Part shown: one piece after another, positions 25,301 through 40,300 of the stretch | Layout of the letters: every line of letters begins with the position of its first letter | Numbering within the stretch: the stretch's first letter is position 1 | From: Tachypleus tridentatus | Taxonomy: Eukaryota; Arthropoda; Merostomata; Xiphosura; Limulidae | DNA: 64,000 nt | Assembly: GCF_004210375.1 (NCBI RefSeq) | Contig: NC_134829.1 | Coordinates: forward strand, 23,080,034-23,144,033 | Direction of reading: 5' to 3' | The notes under the pieces: generated by a model | Databases searched by the model: none | What the model was told of the DNA's origin: nothing | Seen by the model: the letters and a program-made list of their open reading frames with translations, nothing else | Position numbers and translations under genes: made by a program

Positions 25301-28300
25301 TGTTTCAGATATTCTCAAAATAGCTACATAAAGGCCAATCACACTGGAATAGGTGGCAACTGCCTTTTATAGAAAAAAAAAAAAGTGTAGTGACTACATT
25401 TCAAACGTCTTCTATCTTCAGAGCAGTGTGTGTATATAATGTAACTACGTAACATAACAGGTATGGCAGTTAATTTAGGTTTTATATCTAACAAGCCCTG
25501 AAGTAGATTGAGAGATAACCAGGGTTCTCAGAAAGTGTTGTTTCTCCTTACCCCACATGCAATTTTAAGATTGTAATTATATTGGATAGTGATTATTTTA
25601 AAAACACCATGACAGGTATGATATATACCACTAGTTATAATAATGTTAAGGTATTTTATAGACATGTAAAGAACCAAGATTTAAAGATCAAGTGCTACTT
25701 CACATTGGTACAGTTATATTTAACTATACTGCCACTGTAGCATCTGAGAAAAGCTGAGAAGATTGCATTGCATAAAAGGATGAGTTAAGATGAACTTGTC
25801 TTCATTAAAGCTTAAGGCATGGAAAGACAGGAGCATGTAGGAAAATGCATGTGTGTTTATTTAGTGTGTTAGTGAAGTCCAGTTGTGAAGGTTACCACTG
25901 TCAGAGATGTGAGCAGCATGCCCTGCTGAAGTGAATCATTTAGTGAAACACAACTGAGTTTTAACTTTTAAGACATTACATTAAGTTGACATAACAGAAA
26001 AATTAAACTTATATTGGAAGAAGATGGTATAAATTAGATTTGAGTTTCAGATTAGACTGGTAGGGGAATTTTCAATATAAGTAAGCTGTTGTGGGTCTTT
26101 CATCCTGGTAAATTGTAGAGGACTTGTTGTGATTGGTTGTTTATCCTTAGTTCTGATTGGTGGAATAGCTTCTTGTGGCTTTAACAAATGGTTGCCATAG
26201 GTTATTCACTTCTAATCCAGAATACCTTTTCAGTGAAGGTTTTATTGTACTGATAGAGAAAGTGTTTATTTTCTTGTTTTCTAACTGTTTTCAAACAAAA
26301 GGGAAGGCACGTAATCAATTTCACTCATTAACAAATATTGGGGTAATCTAATCAAATAGTGTTATTTAACAGTCATCTTATTAGGCACCCATGGCCCTAA
26401 TGTATATAGAGGATATTTTGCAGTAAGCCATGGAATCCTCATATCCACAATCTGGCATATTAATCACTAAGTCACATCTAACCTGATCTGAACTCAACAT
26501 TTCTTTATCTGGTGCACAAGAAATCCCTCTTTCTAGAAAATGTGCTACAGTTTATTTTATTTACATGTATTTCTTAAAACATGGCTACCTATTTAATGAA
26601 CTATAAATAACTACATGAACAACTCTGTGTTTTGTATCAAATAAAGATGCACATACTCAGCTACCACTAAAAAAACTAAAATCATTTCAAAAATTCAAAT
26701 TTTATCACCCATAAAATTACTTTTATAAAACTGAGGATAAATATTAGCATTTCAATTTGTCAAAGATTTTTAATATTCTTTGTAATGATGACCTCTTGTA
26801 TTAATACTTTCATTCAAAAAGCCATCCCATCAACAGTCAGAAAAAAAAAGAATAAATGCAGGAAAGATTTAATGTAAAAGCAGGAATAAAATAGAGCAAT
26901 AAAGGAAGACATTTATAGAAATGTAAAGATGAAATAGGACATTAAGAAAATAATTTAAGAAGAAAGTGAAGATGAACTATGACAATACAGGAAGACAGAA
27001 AAGAAGTATGACAATATAGGAAGACAGAGAAGAAGTATGACAATACAGGAAGGCAGAGATGAGCTACAACCATACAGAAAGGTAGAGAAGAAGTATGACA
27101 ATACAGGAAGGCAGAGATGAACTACAACCATACAGAAAGGTAGAGATGAACTACGACAATACAGGAAGGCAGAGAAGAAGTATGACAATAAAGGAAGGAA
27201 GAGATGAACTACAACCATACAGGAAGGTAGAAATAAACTACAACCATACAGGAAGGTAGAGATGAACTACAACCATACAGGAAGGTAGAGATGAACTACG
27301 ACAATACAGGAAGAGAAGAGAATAATAGAAGAAGTATGACAATAAAGGAAGGAAGAGAGGAACTACAACCATACAGGAAGGTAGAAATAAACTACAACCA
27401 TACAGGAAGGTAGAGATAAACTACAACCATACAGGAAGGTAGAGATGAACTACGACAATACAGGAAAGTAGAGATGAGCTACGACAATACAGGAAGGCAG
27501 AGAAGAAGTATGACAATACAGGAAGGCAGAGAAGAAGAACGATCAACAAGAAAGAAAAGAAAAGCTAATACAGGAAGGCAGAGAAGAAGTATGACAATAC
27601 AGGAAGGAAGAGATAAAGTACAATACAGGAAGTTAGATAAATCAAGAGGTAAGATGAATAGTACAAGAAATAGCAGAGAAGAAGTATAAAAGAATGGTAG
27701 ATGATAATACAGGAAATACAAGGCAGAGATGAAGAATATGACAAACAGGAAAGCAGAGGAAGACGAACAATAGGAGCAGATGAAATATGACAACAACATA
27801 GAAAGGGCAACAAAGATGAAGTATGAAAACATAGAAAGCAATGCAAGACAGATGAAAAGTATGACAACACAGGAAGGTACAGATGAAGTATGACAACACA
27901 GGAAGGTACAGATGAGAAAAACAAACACAGGAAGGTAGATATGAGATGACAACAGGATGACAACACAAGGAAGAAAGTAGAGAAGAAGTATGACAACACA
28001 GGAAGGTAGAGATGAAGTATGACAACACAGGAAGGTACAGATGAGAATGACAACACAGAAAGGTACAGATGAAGTATGACAACACAGGAAGGTACAGATG
28101 AGAAATGACAACACAGGAAGGTACAGATGAAAAATGACAATATATGAAACATTTAAGAGAAACATCTGGATGAAGTACAGCAATAAAGAATGGATTTTAA
28201 TGAAAGGGTAAGCGTACAGTAGAAGTAAGGGACTACTAAGACTTAATTTTACTTGGATAGTTGTTGTTGTTTTTTGTTTGTATTTTGTGGATCCCTCACA

Positions 28301-31300
28301 ACGTAACTCTTAAAACACATTTATATTATATTCCCTCTGAACCTGGCATGACCTGGTGGTTAGGGCACTTGACTTACAATCTTAAAGCTAGGAGTTCAAA
28401 TCCATGTCGTCAAACATGCTCCTCCTGTATGGATGCTGTCTGGGCTGATAAAGTGGATGTAGAAGTTCTTGGCTTATAAGATTACCAGCCAATCTCAAAT
28501 TAATTGAGATGAGAATTGTTAAGGGGAATATAATGTTATACTTATTTTGTGACAACCCACTTTTATGTATTTCACTTTTTTATCTTTGCAAAACCAGAAG
28601 GCATTTCCTGGTTATTATACAATATTATTTTAGATATTAACAGTCTTAAATTAATCAATAACCTTTGTAATTAACTAATTTTTCATTAAAAATAATAATG
28701 TATTACAACATTTAGGTTCACCATATGGTGCCCTTCTTCCTGATAACCTCACAAGTATTTTAAGCAACAGGTTGCAGACAGTATGTTGAGGAACAAATGT
28801 AAAACAAAGTCAGATATTCTAACAAAAATTCATGATTCTTAGAAGTAAGCAAAAGGTCTGGAATCAAAAGAAAAATCATCACACCTCAGCAGGAGACCAC
28901 ATCACATCTGTCCCAGGTATACTCAACTTTTTATGACTGTGTTGTAAACATAAAAGGTGGAAAAGCATTATAAAATCCCAGAATATATATGACCAATCAA
29001 TGGAACTCTTGAGCGATTAGTGACTAGGGCAAAACAGGCTGTAGTGAGAGTTCAACTTCATCCAACACCAGGTGGTATCTGGAATGATACATCAGATCTT
29101 CAATAGGTAGAAGATCATCTACCTCTTCACCTCAACATGGAAACTGGTAGGTAAGACAAGCTTTTGTACCAAAATCCATCTCCACTTGTATCCATTTGCA
29201 ACACAATCAACACCAAATCATGCAGGAATTGATATCCAGTGGACTGTAGGAAGGTGGAGAGCCCTTGGGGAATGACATTTCTGATCCAATACCTGGCAAC
29301 AATGGATATGGTACTTCCTGTAGGAAAACATGTTGTGTCAATCTATAACCAATCAAAGATCCCATGGAAACTGGAAACCAGCAGATGGTAGGAAGGACTG
29401 CAAACCTGGGGTGCATCTTCAGTCAAAAACCTGGTGATAGTGGGAATTTGTCATCCAGTTTGGAAAAGGGTTACTAGCCTGTTCACATATGAAGACTTTC
29501 TTAGTTAGACCATCTCCAACCAACACTGTACTCAATAGGAATATACATCCTGAGAGAAATATTTCAATTATATATATTTGTGACAAGGAAAAGTGCTTCA
29601 ACCAAAACCTGGCAGCATCTGGAATTATGCATCAGGTCCACGGTAGGAATAGTTATAATGTAACTGGCCATCAAGCATAGTCACAGGATAGAAAGTGAAG
29701 TACAGATTTTCAAAAAAACAGTACACCTGGTCAGACACCACTTGCCACAGAGTGGGATCCAATCCACAATACATTAGCCAAAATGCCCCTAAAAAAATAA
29801 TAGTTGAAAAAAAGCAACCTTATACAATTAAAAAAAATTAAGCAAATAGTAAAGAAAACTAAGTTTGTAGTACAAAGGCAAATGTTGAGAAATATGCAAG
29901 CAACAACCAACACATCTGGAAAGAACTGCTTACTGAGAAATAATGAATGAGTACATACGTAAGAAGGGCACTTGGTTACAATAGGAATTGGGGGATAGCT
30001 ATTGCACAATCATCTGCATGTGGATATGCAAAAGCAGAAAGTGGAAGGCTAGTAAGAAGCATTGAAAATATGCACCAACAGAGGGCAGAAGTAATCAAGA
30101 ATTGTTTTGTGAGAATAGATAACATACTGTATATCAGAATTATAATTTTGATGGTTAAGATTCTTTGTAGTCTAAAATATTCCATGAAAGCAAAAAGAAA
30201 AATAGCACAAAATATTTGCTATGGCTTTGATCATCAAAAGAAACGAGCCCCATAACACAATAAAAAAATACATTTTTCTCTATCTCTACCATTTGCAGAG
30301 TGTCAACAGTTCAATTAATTTTTCCACTGACGTGTAAAGGTCCAAAGAATTAAAATAACATTCTGTCAGGCTGTAAAGAGTCTTAGAAGAACAAGTGAAC
30401 CAATATTATTTTCCAAAAAATAATATGGTTTGTTTTCAAATGTATGGAAATATACAAAAAAATCAAGATTAATTTTAGCCTGTATAAACTGTTTGAAATT
30501 TTCAACATTCTTCTTATTGCATATAAGGGAACTTTCAGTGTTTGAAACATTTGAAGTGGTTTTTTAACACAATATCTGTGACTTCCAATTTTGATAAGAT
30601 TTTATAAAATGTTTTCCTTAGTGTGAAGATATTCAATATGAATATTTATAAGAGTGAGCAGAAACAACAACAAAACACTTTAATGAATCAATAGAAACAC
30701 AGAAACACAATAGGGTTAAATATTCATTTAAAAAATATAAAAAATAAGGCAACGTTATAAAGGATGTCTACCACTGCTTCTAATTTTGAATTACTAATGA
30801 CAAGGCAGATCAGTCAGCAACACCCTACCACACCTTCTTGATAATGAGAAACCCACTTGAATTAAAAATGTATCTCAGAATGGCTGGTTGGGTATTAACA
30901 ATTTTACTGATAAGGAGAGAACAGTGTTTTGACCTTTCTAGGTCATCTTCAGGTTAAGAAAGAGAGAGTGTTAACCTGAAGATAACCTAGGAAGGTCAAA
31001 ATGTTGTTCTCTCCTTATGAGTAAAAGTGTTAATACCCATACCAGCCTTTCTGAGATACACCCTACCACACCAACCACAGCTTAAGGTACAGGTAAAAAT
31101 TTGTGGTATTACTTAGATTTGAACCTGGCTCATCATCTTCAAAATCCAGAGCTCTACCACAATGTCTACCTGCAGTTCTCAAAAAATCTTAAATTTTTTC
31201 TGTACCCTCAATAAAAGCCTCCATGAATTTATCTTAATTTTTAAATATGTCTGACTGTTTAACAAGAGCATCATAGTCACATGGCCTCAATAAAGTTTCA

Positions 31301-34300
31301 TTTTTGCTATTTTTCTTTTCCTTCCCAATTTTTGCCCTTTTCTCCTTTCCCATGACCCAAAAATTCTTCTCCTACCATATGGACACATATTCAGAGGAAT
31401 ATTTTTACCATAACACATCAGTAAAGCAACAACAGAAATAATTCCACACATCATCAGATTTGAAAGTGAATTATGTTCAGGATGCATAGAAGAAGAAAAA
31501 AAAATCACACCTTTCTTTGGTATAGCAGGAGGAGAGATTTTGGAGCTTGCTGTACCCTTCTTGGTTACTTTCTCTGTTATTGGACTGTCCACTATACATG
31601 ATGGAGCATTTGTCTGAGTAGTTGAATGTACATTTGTAGCTAAAACAGCAACAGCAGGCTTTTCTGGTCGCTCTGGCTTTCTTGATTGAGCCTAAATTGT
31701 AAACGAAAGGCATTAGAAATAAAAACACACAACTTAAACCACAAAGGAGATATTCTACCACACATAATTGATGAGTCTTTAATACAAAGTTAGTAGAATA
31801 CAAATTGAACAAAACTACATTGTAGGTTTTTTTTTTCTTGAATAAACATAACAGTAGTGGATGAATCACACATTACATGATCTAATTTATCTTGATACTG
31901 CTTAATTAAACACTCCACTTTCAGATTTCTTCTTTTACATGTTCTATAAATACAAGACAAACTGTGGTTTATTTTTAAGTTCATTTACCAACTACAAGAA
32001 TGGGGTTGTTCTTTACAAAACATGTTAAAAAATTTATTTGAAAATAAATATAATTTTTTAAAGTATCTGTACCTCATCTGCTTTGAGTACTTCCACAAAA
32101 TTGTCTGGGAAAACTCCAATTTTTCCATTTAGTTCCCCTTTCCACCAACCTTTATCTTCTACATCCTTTGTTACAATAGTGATGATGTCCCCTTCTTGTA
32201 TAGTCAGTTCATCTTCATTCTGTGCCTCATACGAAAATAGTACTTTCACTAGTTCTTTAACTAAATGTAGTAAACAAATAGGAAAATATTAACATAATGA
32301 CATAACTGCTTGTGTTTTCAAGGTATTATTCACAACAATGTTTTATATAGAAACAAAAACAAACATTTGTGAATGTAAAGTAATTTTTTTAAAAAACAAG
32401 ATACTGATTTTAAAACAAATTTAGCTTTGCTGATTAAAATACTTGATTTATGGTTTAAAATACACAACTTAAAACCTTTATTTTGTAACTATCATCAGTA
32501 TCAAAAACAGATGAAACTCATGAGGACAATGCAGTTACATTCAATACACTGAAAGCATCATTTCCATGTGAGATAACAGATGGTTTCAGAATACAGATTT
32601 TTGATTGTGTGTTTTAAAAAACCAATCATGTTGAAAACTAAAAATTAATGCTTAATCACAATGAGTTAAATACATTTTTGAAATCTGTTTGATAGTGTGG
32701 TATTTTTAATAACACAACTTAAACAACTTTATTCAAAAATGTTCTCTTACTCCATTTTGTTTTTCAGTATAAAAATTATTTAAACATTATTTCCTACTCT
32801 CTATTCACCACAATAAATGTCTCCTTACCAGTACTGAAATGAACATTTGAATGTTAAAATTTGATTATAAAATGATGAATATTCTATTTGTAGTTGAATG
32901 AATTGATTGAACTTTCATAAAGTTGGTAAAATTGTTTCCAAGACTATCCATATTACTTTTTGTTTCAAATTTTGAAATATTCCCTGCATTCTGCATCTAC
33001 TATAAGACAGCTTCAGTTTAGGTCTAAACTTTAGATGCTGGCAACAGTTTTACAGCAGGATAGAAATAGCAGTATGTAGGGATACTTCAAATCATATAAA
33101 ATCAAGTTGATTAACACAAAAACACCATATCAAACAGTTTAATGAACAAGTTCTAAAGTTAACATTTTCCAACACTGAAAAGGTATTTCTGAGAGATACT
33201 TACCTCCTGCCACATAACAGCTTTCCTTGATTTATACTGCCCTTTATATGATCAATTTTTGCTCATTACTAGCCTACAGGCTCCCATGTAATATCATGTG
33301 ATTACATGTGATGTAGCACACAAATAAGCATGTGACAACCTTCCACCAATAGGAGTGTGACACACCATCCTGGTGCAGCTGACTCTCTCTGTACTGAAGA
33401 GAACAATCATCATTTCAAGATTAGGCAAAAAAAAGAGATGCACCATAAAAGATGCAAGTGTCTATCGGAAAGCATTTTCAGTGTTGGAAAATGTTATCTT
33501 CTGATATGACACCTTATCTCTACTAATATCATAGCTAGAATCCTACATTAAAGAGGTGGAAGGAATGGTGCAAAAGTTACCCAGATGATCACTCTTCAGA
33601 AGGTATCCAAAGAGAACTAATAGTGTGTGACACCATAAAATATAGGGTCACACTTTAGGAATACCATGTCACATATGTATCAGGATATACTCTTCACTCA
33701 CTCTAAAGATTTTTGTCACTACTTCAAGTAAAAAAGATACAAATCCACACAGTAAATGAACAAGTCAGGTGACACAGAGTGGCTAGACTACAAAAGACCC
33801 TATTTGCAGTATCAACTTCAAACCAAGCAGCACCAAGTATGTGTCTCCCAGAACACAATAGAAGGAGGGTCCCAACTATCTTCATTTCAAAACCAGAAAG
33901 TAGAAGGAAAAATAGCAACATCCATTCTGGCAACCTAGTCATGACATGTGTGTGCAGATCCAGTATACCCAGCCACCTGTGAACCTGACATCTTGACAAT
34001 AATAGGAAGGGAAATTAAAACAAGGAAAGCCAATTTCAGTTCAAAATCAGATGGTGTCTGGAAATTTTCATCCAGTCTGTGATAATAGGAGATTCCCTAC
34101 CAACTAAATGTGTGAGGACTCACACTGGCTAGTTGTCTGGTCCTATTCCAATCCAACACTAGGCCACATGAGAAAAAGACTTCTAGGTGGCAGTATGATA
34201 GAGGAAAACCAGCCAGATGGGTGGACTGTATGCACTAGATTTGTCCAGTCTAAACTCAGGAAGACTGAGCATTTATCTTATAGTCTTAAGTAGAAGGAGA

Positions 34301-37300
34301 GCACTCATCATCTACAATAACATAACACCATCTCCCTACCTTCAACTGAATGGAAGTGGTCACACTCTGAAAGAAGCCTCTGTGGTCTACTTCCCCAGAA
34401 GCTCAGAACTGATAAGTGGCAAGGGCTCCTTTAATCTATTGAATAAAATAGAGAAATAATGCAGTGAGGAATCTGAGGAACAAAACACCTTAAGCTTGTA
34501 ATGGATAACCACAAAATTCCTATTTTTAAATACAGGCCAGTCCTGGTTTATTCAACTAGCAATCCCAACACTGCTTTATGCATAATAGGCCATCAGTTGG
34601 TATGGTCTGGAAAATACTTTATTTATGAAGCAATATACAGCAAGAAACCCTTGAGCAGTCTTGTGAAACACCCTATTTTCTCAGTGAGCATCATAGGCCT
34701 TCAAAAGGTTGCATGGTACACATTTCACGAAGAAATGTCTGTGAACCATCCAAAAAAAATAAAAAAGTTCTAATAGATGAATTAAGAGACAGCATGTCAT
34801 GGTACCAATGACCCAAGTTCATGTAAGAGGTAAGACCCCAAACAAGAGGAATACCCACTATAGGAGTCATTTTATCAAGTCATCAGGTGACATTTTTTCG
34901 AAACAATGTCTTTGTAGATACTTCTATAGAAAAACATGTAAGTCTGAAAAGTTTTTAAAAGAAAAAGAAATATTTCATTACACCACACACACACAAATGC
35001 CAAATCAAGAAGTGAAGGTTATGCTCTACAGTAAAAGGAATAAACTGCACTACGAAGATGAATTTCACTCCTATTGGTGGAGATCTGTTATATGCTCATT
35101 TGCCTGCTATAATGCAACTATACCACATGCAAACACATGTTGTTAAGTTAGAAGCTTCAAAACTAGCAGAGAGCAAAAACTGCAAATATAGAAGGCAGTA
35201 CAAATCAAGGTTTGAAGGTTTGTTTTGAATTTCACGCAGTGTTACTCAAGGACTATCTATGCTGGCCGTCCCTGATTTAGTAGTGTAATACTAGAGGAAA
35301 AGCAGCTAGTCATCACCACCCACTGCCAATTCTTGGGCTACTCTTCTACCAACGAATAGTGGGATTGACCATCACAGATGAAAATGAGAGCATATTTGGT
35401 GTGATGAAGATTTGCACCCATTACCTTTAAATTAAGAGTCAAGTGCCTTAACCACGTGGCTATACTGGGCCAGTACAAATCAAGGAAAGCTATTATGTGA
35501 ATTGAGATAAGGTATTGTGCTGGAAGTATCACATTCTCAATGCATGTTAAGTAACCAAAATAATCAGACATTTTTGCATTTGTCTTAATTATTAATTTTT
35601 TGTTCATTAGTCATAGCACAAGTGTTACATTTTGAATTCAACAAAACTTCATAGTGACATAAAATTTCAGTAACTGATGGAGTAAAAGACAATTTTTCCT
35701 CGACTGTTTTAAGTCTAAGTTGTTGAGAAATGTAATTGCTGCATTTTTAAATAAAAATAGCATATTCTTTGGAAATCTTAAAAACTAAGAAAATATAAGA
35801 GAAACATAATACACTTTTTTCTTTCTTTTCTTTTTTTTTTACAGGAGTTCAATTTTTTGACGTTGCATAGTAGTCAAGGATATTCACTTTACAAATTGTA
35901 CAAAACCCAGTCACTCTTTGTTCATTCCTCAACAGGAATCCCTCATGTGAACAAAACTTCAGTGCATGTATGAAGTGAATAATGAAACATGAAATGAATA
36001 ACCATCATAAATATTCAGACAGCAAAATAAGGTATTCATTTCAACACTAATCTTTACAAAAAGAAATGAAAGAATCAATCATGATTAAATTATAACTTAA
36101 AAACATCTGAATGAAGAGTCTTAACTATAGACATTTCTACTTTTAAGTAAACATACAGCAAACAAAGCTTATCTGAATGTATAACAAACACAGGTAGTGC
36201 CATTCTGAGCTACAAATATTTCATTTCTGTAATATTCTTTTCACTGTTTTTTTATCAATATTTAAAATCTTTTAAAAAACTCTTTATGAAACCACATTTC
36301 TCCCTCATTTCACCATCATGGATTATTAACTTGCAGAGAAAACACTTTCCAAAAATCATACAGTCATATTATTTCTTTCACTAAGTACACAGATAGTATG
36401 AAAAATAATATTATTCAAGGAAGTAATTACACTGCACAACAAAGTTTTTGCTTCTTGAACACTGTTGGGTGTTCCTTATAAATTTTTGGCTGCTGATCAC
36501 GAGAATCATATCCAAATTTGCCCATCATGTACCGTTTCATCAAAATCTTCAGTTTTGCTGCAATGGAAAAACGATATCAGGGCAACTGGAATCCGTCAAT
36601 GCTTGCTGACTACTATTGGACACTGCAACGTGATGCACCGGACACTGAATACAAACAAAAATCAGGAGCAAAACACTTTTAATTATGTTGAGCTTGATAG
36701 CATATTAGAAACATAAACGCAATTAAATACGTTATTGCCGGAAAAGAGTTAACTGTCTATTTCTCAGAGTCCCTATGTGATAGCGCAAAACCAAAAGTAT
36801 ATTTGTGCATACCCACCAGTTACCTGTCACAAGTAGCAAAACGTTTTCAAAAAGCAAAACTTTTCAAAAAATTGTTGTGCATTGTAATATAAATAAAATC
36901 TTTTAATTTCATTCAGATACATAATTTGAACATTTTTAATGTCAATAAAACATTACTTAAATATAAATCAGAACTTTTGTTTTTACAATGCACTTTGAAA
37001 TAAATTCTTTTTTTCTAAAATCTAATGTAAATGTGTACTAAGAGTCATGTAAAACATTACTTTAAACAATCTTTTTTGTTTTGAGTTTCTTTATGGATAT
37101 TTACACAAAGCTACTCAAGGGTTATCTGTATTAGCCATCCCTAATTTTGAGATGACAGATTAAATGGATGGCAGTTAGTCACCAAACTAAATTGTAGTAC
37201 TTGGCCATCACTGTTGAATGCATCCATAGCCCCAAAGTGCATAAAACAAGATTTTTTTATTGCAGTAAGTGGACACAAACAATGGACTAAAAATTCCATA

Positions 37301-40300
37301 GCCCAATATGCTATCCAATGAATCAAGCTCAGCCCTCTTAGAGTGAAAACTGTGAATAAACGAAGTAAATGATCCACTGACTAAAACCTAAGCTTCTTCC
37401 ACTAGCACTGATTTCAAAATGAATTATGAAACCATAGACAGGACAATATTTTATAAAAATTTTGTACTAGCTATTGTAGTTTTGCTTCACAGAAATATGA
37501 GCAAATATAGTTTTCTCATAGAGGTTAGATATAAACAAAATTATCATGTATGCACACTGTCAAATCTGATGATTTTCACTAACCCTAGGGCTGTACAGAT
37601 GGTGTTTCATATTCTGTTTAACATTTGATTTTCACAAATTTAATTACTTTCTAAAGAAAGTATCAGTTAGAGTCAGTGCTCAAAATGGATAAAATAACTA
37701 ATGATATGGAAGATCAGCACAAGAGAAAAGTGGTGAATACTTAGACTATTTCAAAATGTTCAGTGCAATTATTAAAACTCATTACATATAACATCATTTT
37801 TAGCAGTAATTATATAAATTTTAGTGTAAGCTTCTTAATTGTGGCTAACAAACATTAACAACAGTTTAATATTAGTAGGTGGATGAATAGAAGAAAGAAA
37901 GAAAGCTGCAGGTGCAGATGAGTAAGTAGGACAAAAAGTTAATTTTAGTAGCAAGTGCTACAACTGTCTTAATGAAAAACCTCAATCACGACCAATTAAG
38001 AAAAAAACACACAAAAATGACTGATCAAAGAGCAATCTGAAGTTCTTTCATGTGAAGATGAAAGGTGCACCTTCCTAAGGAGTTTCAGTCAATGTTTTAT
38101 TAGCTGGGAATTGTTTGGTTTTTAATTACTTAATCACTTAAATGAAGTAATTAAAGTTGGACCATCAGTTGAGGTAAAAGTGTTAAATACTTAAAGAAAA
38201 GCTATACAAAGAAATGATATGCATTTCAATGGTAAAAACAAGGTATTTAAAGAGCTAAGCTGCCAGCTTAAAACCTATCAATTATTTATTTTCTTTTAAA
38301 GCCCAAGTAATGAGCTCACAAATTGATAAAGGCTTTTTGTAATTAGTTAGATGAAAATAAACAGAAAAAGGTAATTGTTTTTCACTTAACATTTAAATTG
38401 TTAATAATTTGTGATAAAACCCTAAAATACACGTTTTTAACTTCCAAAATTTGAACTAACCAAAACTTCTTAAAAACACAACTTCAACTCTGATACACAC
38501 GTATTTTTCTGTTGGAGTAAATCTATGACACTGACACAAATTCATGTATTATTCTCTGTAATGGAAGCATGTACTAAACTGACATGTAAATAATCTGTTA
38601 ATCATAATTAGAAATATCATGGTACTATACACTTTCTGGCTTGTACATTTTACTTGTGAACAAAATGTCCGAGGGTGTTTTTTTTCACTTTCAGAACAAA
38701 TAGTGAAAGAAAAAAAATTTAAAATTGATCACCTGGTTTGGGAGGCAGCTTTGGAGCATCTGAGTCTGTTGGTAATTCCAGCTTCTTTTGAAAAGAAGGA
38801 TTCTAAAAGCAATGTAACGGGCTCACAATAAAAACTAGTTACTTCTTGAACAACATAAGTATAAAGAAAAAGCAGATTACCAAATAAAACTATCTTACTT
38901 CATTTTCCACAGAAGTATAATACTAAATAAAACTGTTAATTATGTAATCAACTGCAACTTTGCTGAAAACTTGAAACTGTAACATATTCTGGTTATTAAC
39001 AATTACTACTTTTATTTTCCATATCATCTTCAATTTATTCTAAGCATCATTTTACAAGTTCTCTCACAGCAACTTCTACTTTACATGTAAAATAAACCAA
39101 GATTTTAAAAGCAAAAGAAAAAATAAATGGCTACCAAACTCTTCTACCATACTGAATAGTTTATGATGATTTATAACTGTTACAAAGAGTTTCTATAATA
39201 ATTTTTACATCTTCATACACATTTTTACAGAACAAAAATGCCATAACAACTTTTTACATAAACAATGTAAATGTTTTTACATGCCATATAAAATCCAGTT
39301 AGTACAATTTTAAAAAATTCAAATGGAATTTTTTTACAACACATAATAACTACAAGGAAACTTAGAACTTATGATACAATTACAGTAAAAAGTTGAAAGG
39401 AAAACTACCAACGTACTCTTTTAGCTGGGCATGTAGGTTTTAAATTTACTATGCCATCTTTGAAAATGTTGCCATATCCAATTCCATGTACTGGCTTAGG
39501 CTTAACCTCTTCTTGTGTAGGAGAATTTGGTAGAGAATTCTCTGTGAAAAAAAGTTAAGAAAGAAAAGCACAACTCATGAAAAATACAATATTAATAACT
39601 GTGAGTATGAACAACCCAATACCAGCATATAGCAGTCATATGATAACTGTGTTTTAAGCTGAATCAAATGTGTATTGTTTTTAGGTGAATAAAGATATAT
39701 TAATCTGCTGTGAAAGTTTGGAAAGTCATACAAGTTGTAGTGAAGACTTTAATCAGGATAAATTTATGTTATGTACATGAACTGCATAGAGAGTTTGGTC
39801 ATTACGGTGCCATAAGATAAATATTTATTTAGTGACTTCCTTGGTTTCTTGATGACCTTTTGTTTTTAAAGATGGTATATTCTTAATAATATCCACTGTT
39901 TTATGAATCCAAGTGTAAAATGTTTCACAACAAATATGTCATACTGATTTTTTATTTCATTGTATTGCATTATAAAAACTTTGAAAACTATTGAAAAAAA
40001 GACAGCAAAAAGAAATAAATAACTAATGTTTCATAAGGAGTTCACCAAGGCTTCTTGAGATGTGTATCAACCACTCCCAGAATATTGATCAGCAGGAAAA
40101 AAAACAAACTGGCAAAAAGGAAAAAAAAAATCACACTAAGCAGCAGAAAGACGTTCACACTGGTCAATTGGATAAAATTAATATTGGCTAGTAGATAAAA
40201 GTGCAAATTGGTCAAAAGAAAAAACCCACATTACGTTGTGGGACAAATTTCACACAAGATATTTACAATGAAAAGCACTCAAATAACTTAGGTTGTTGTT

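Noticed and set aside
27479..28183. 234-codon Leu/Ser/Phe-rich frame, membrane-protein-like
   Set aside because: All three minus-strand frames are open over the purine-rich array, so this is a composition effect.
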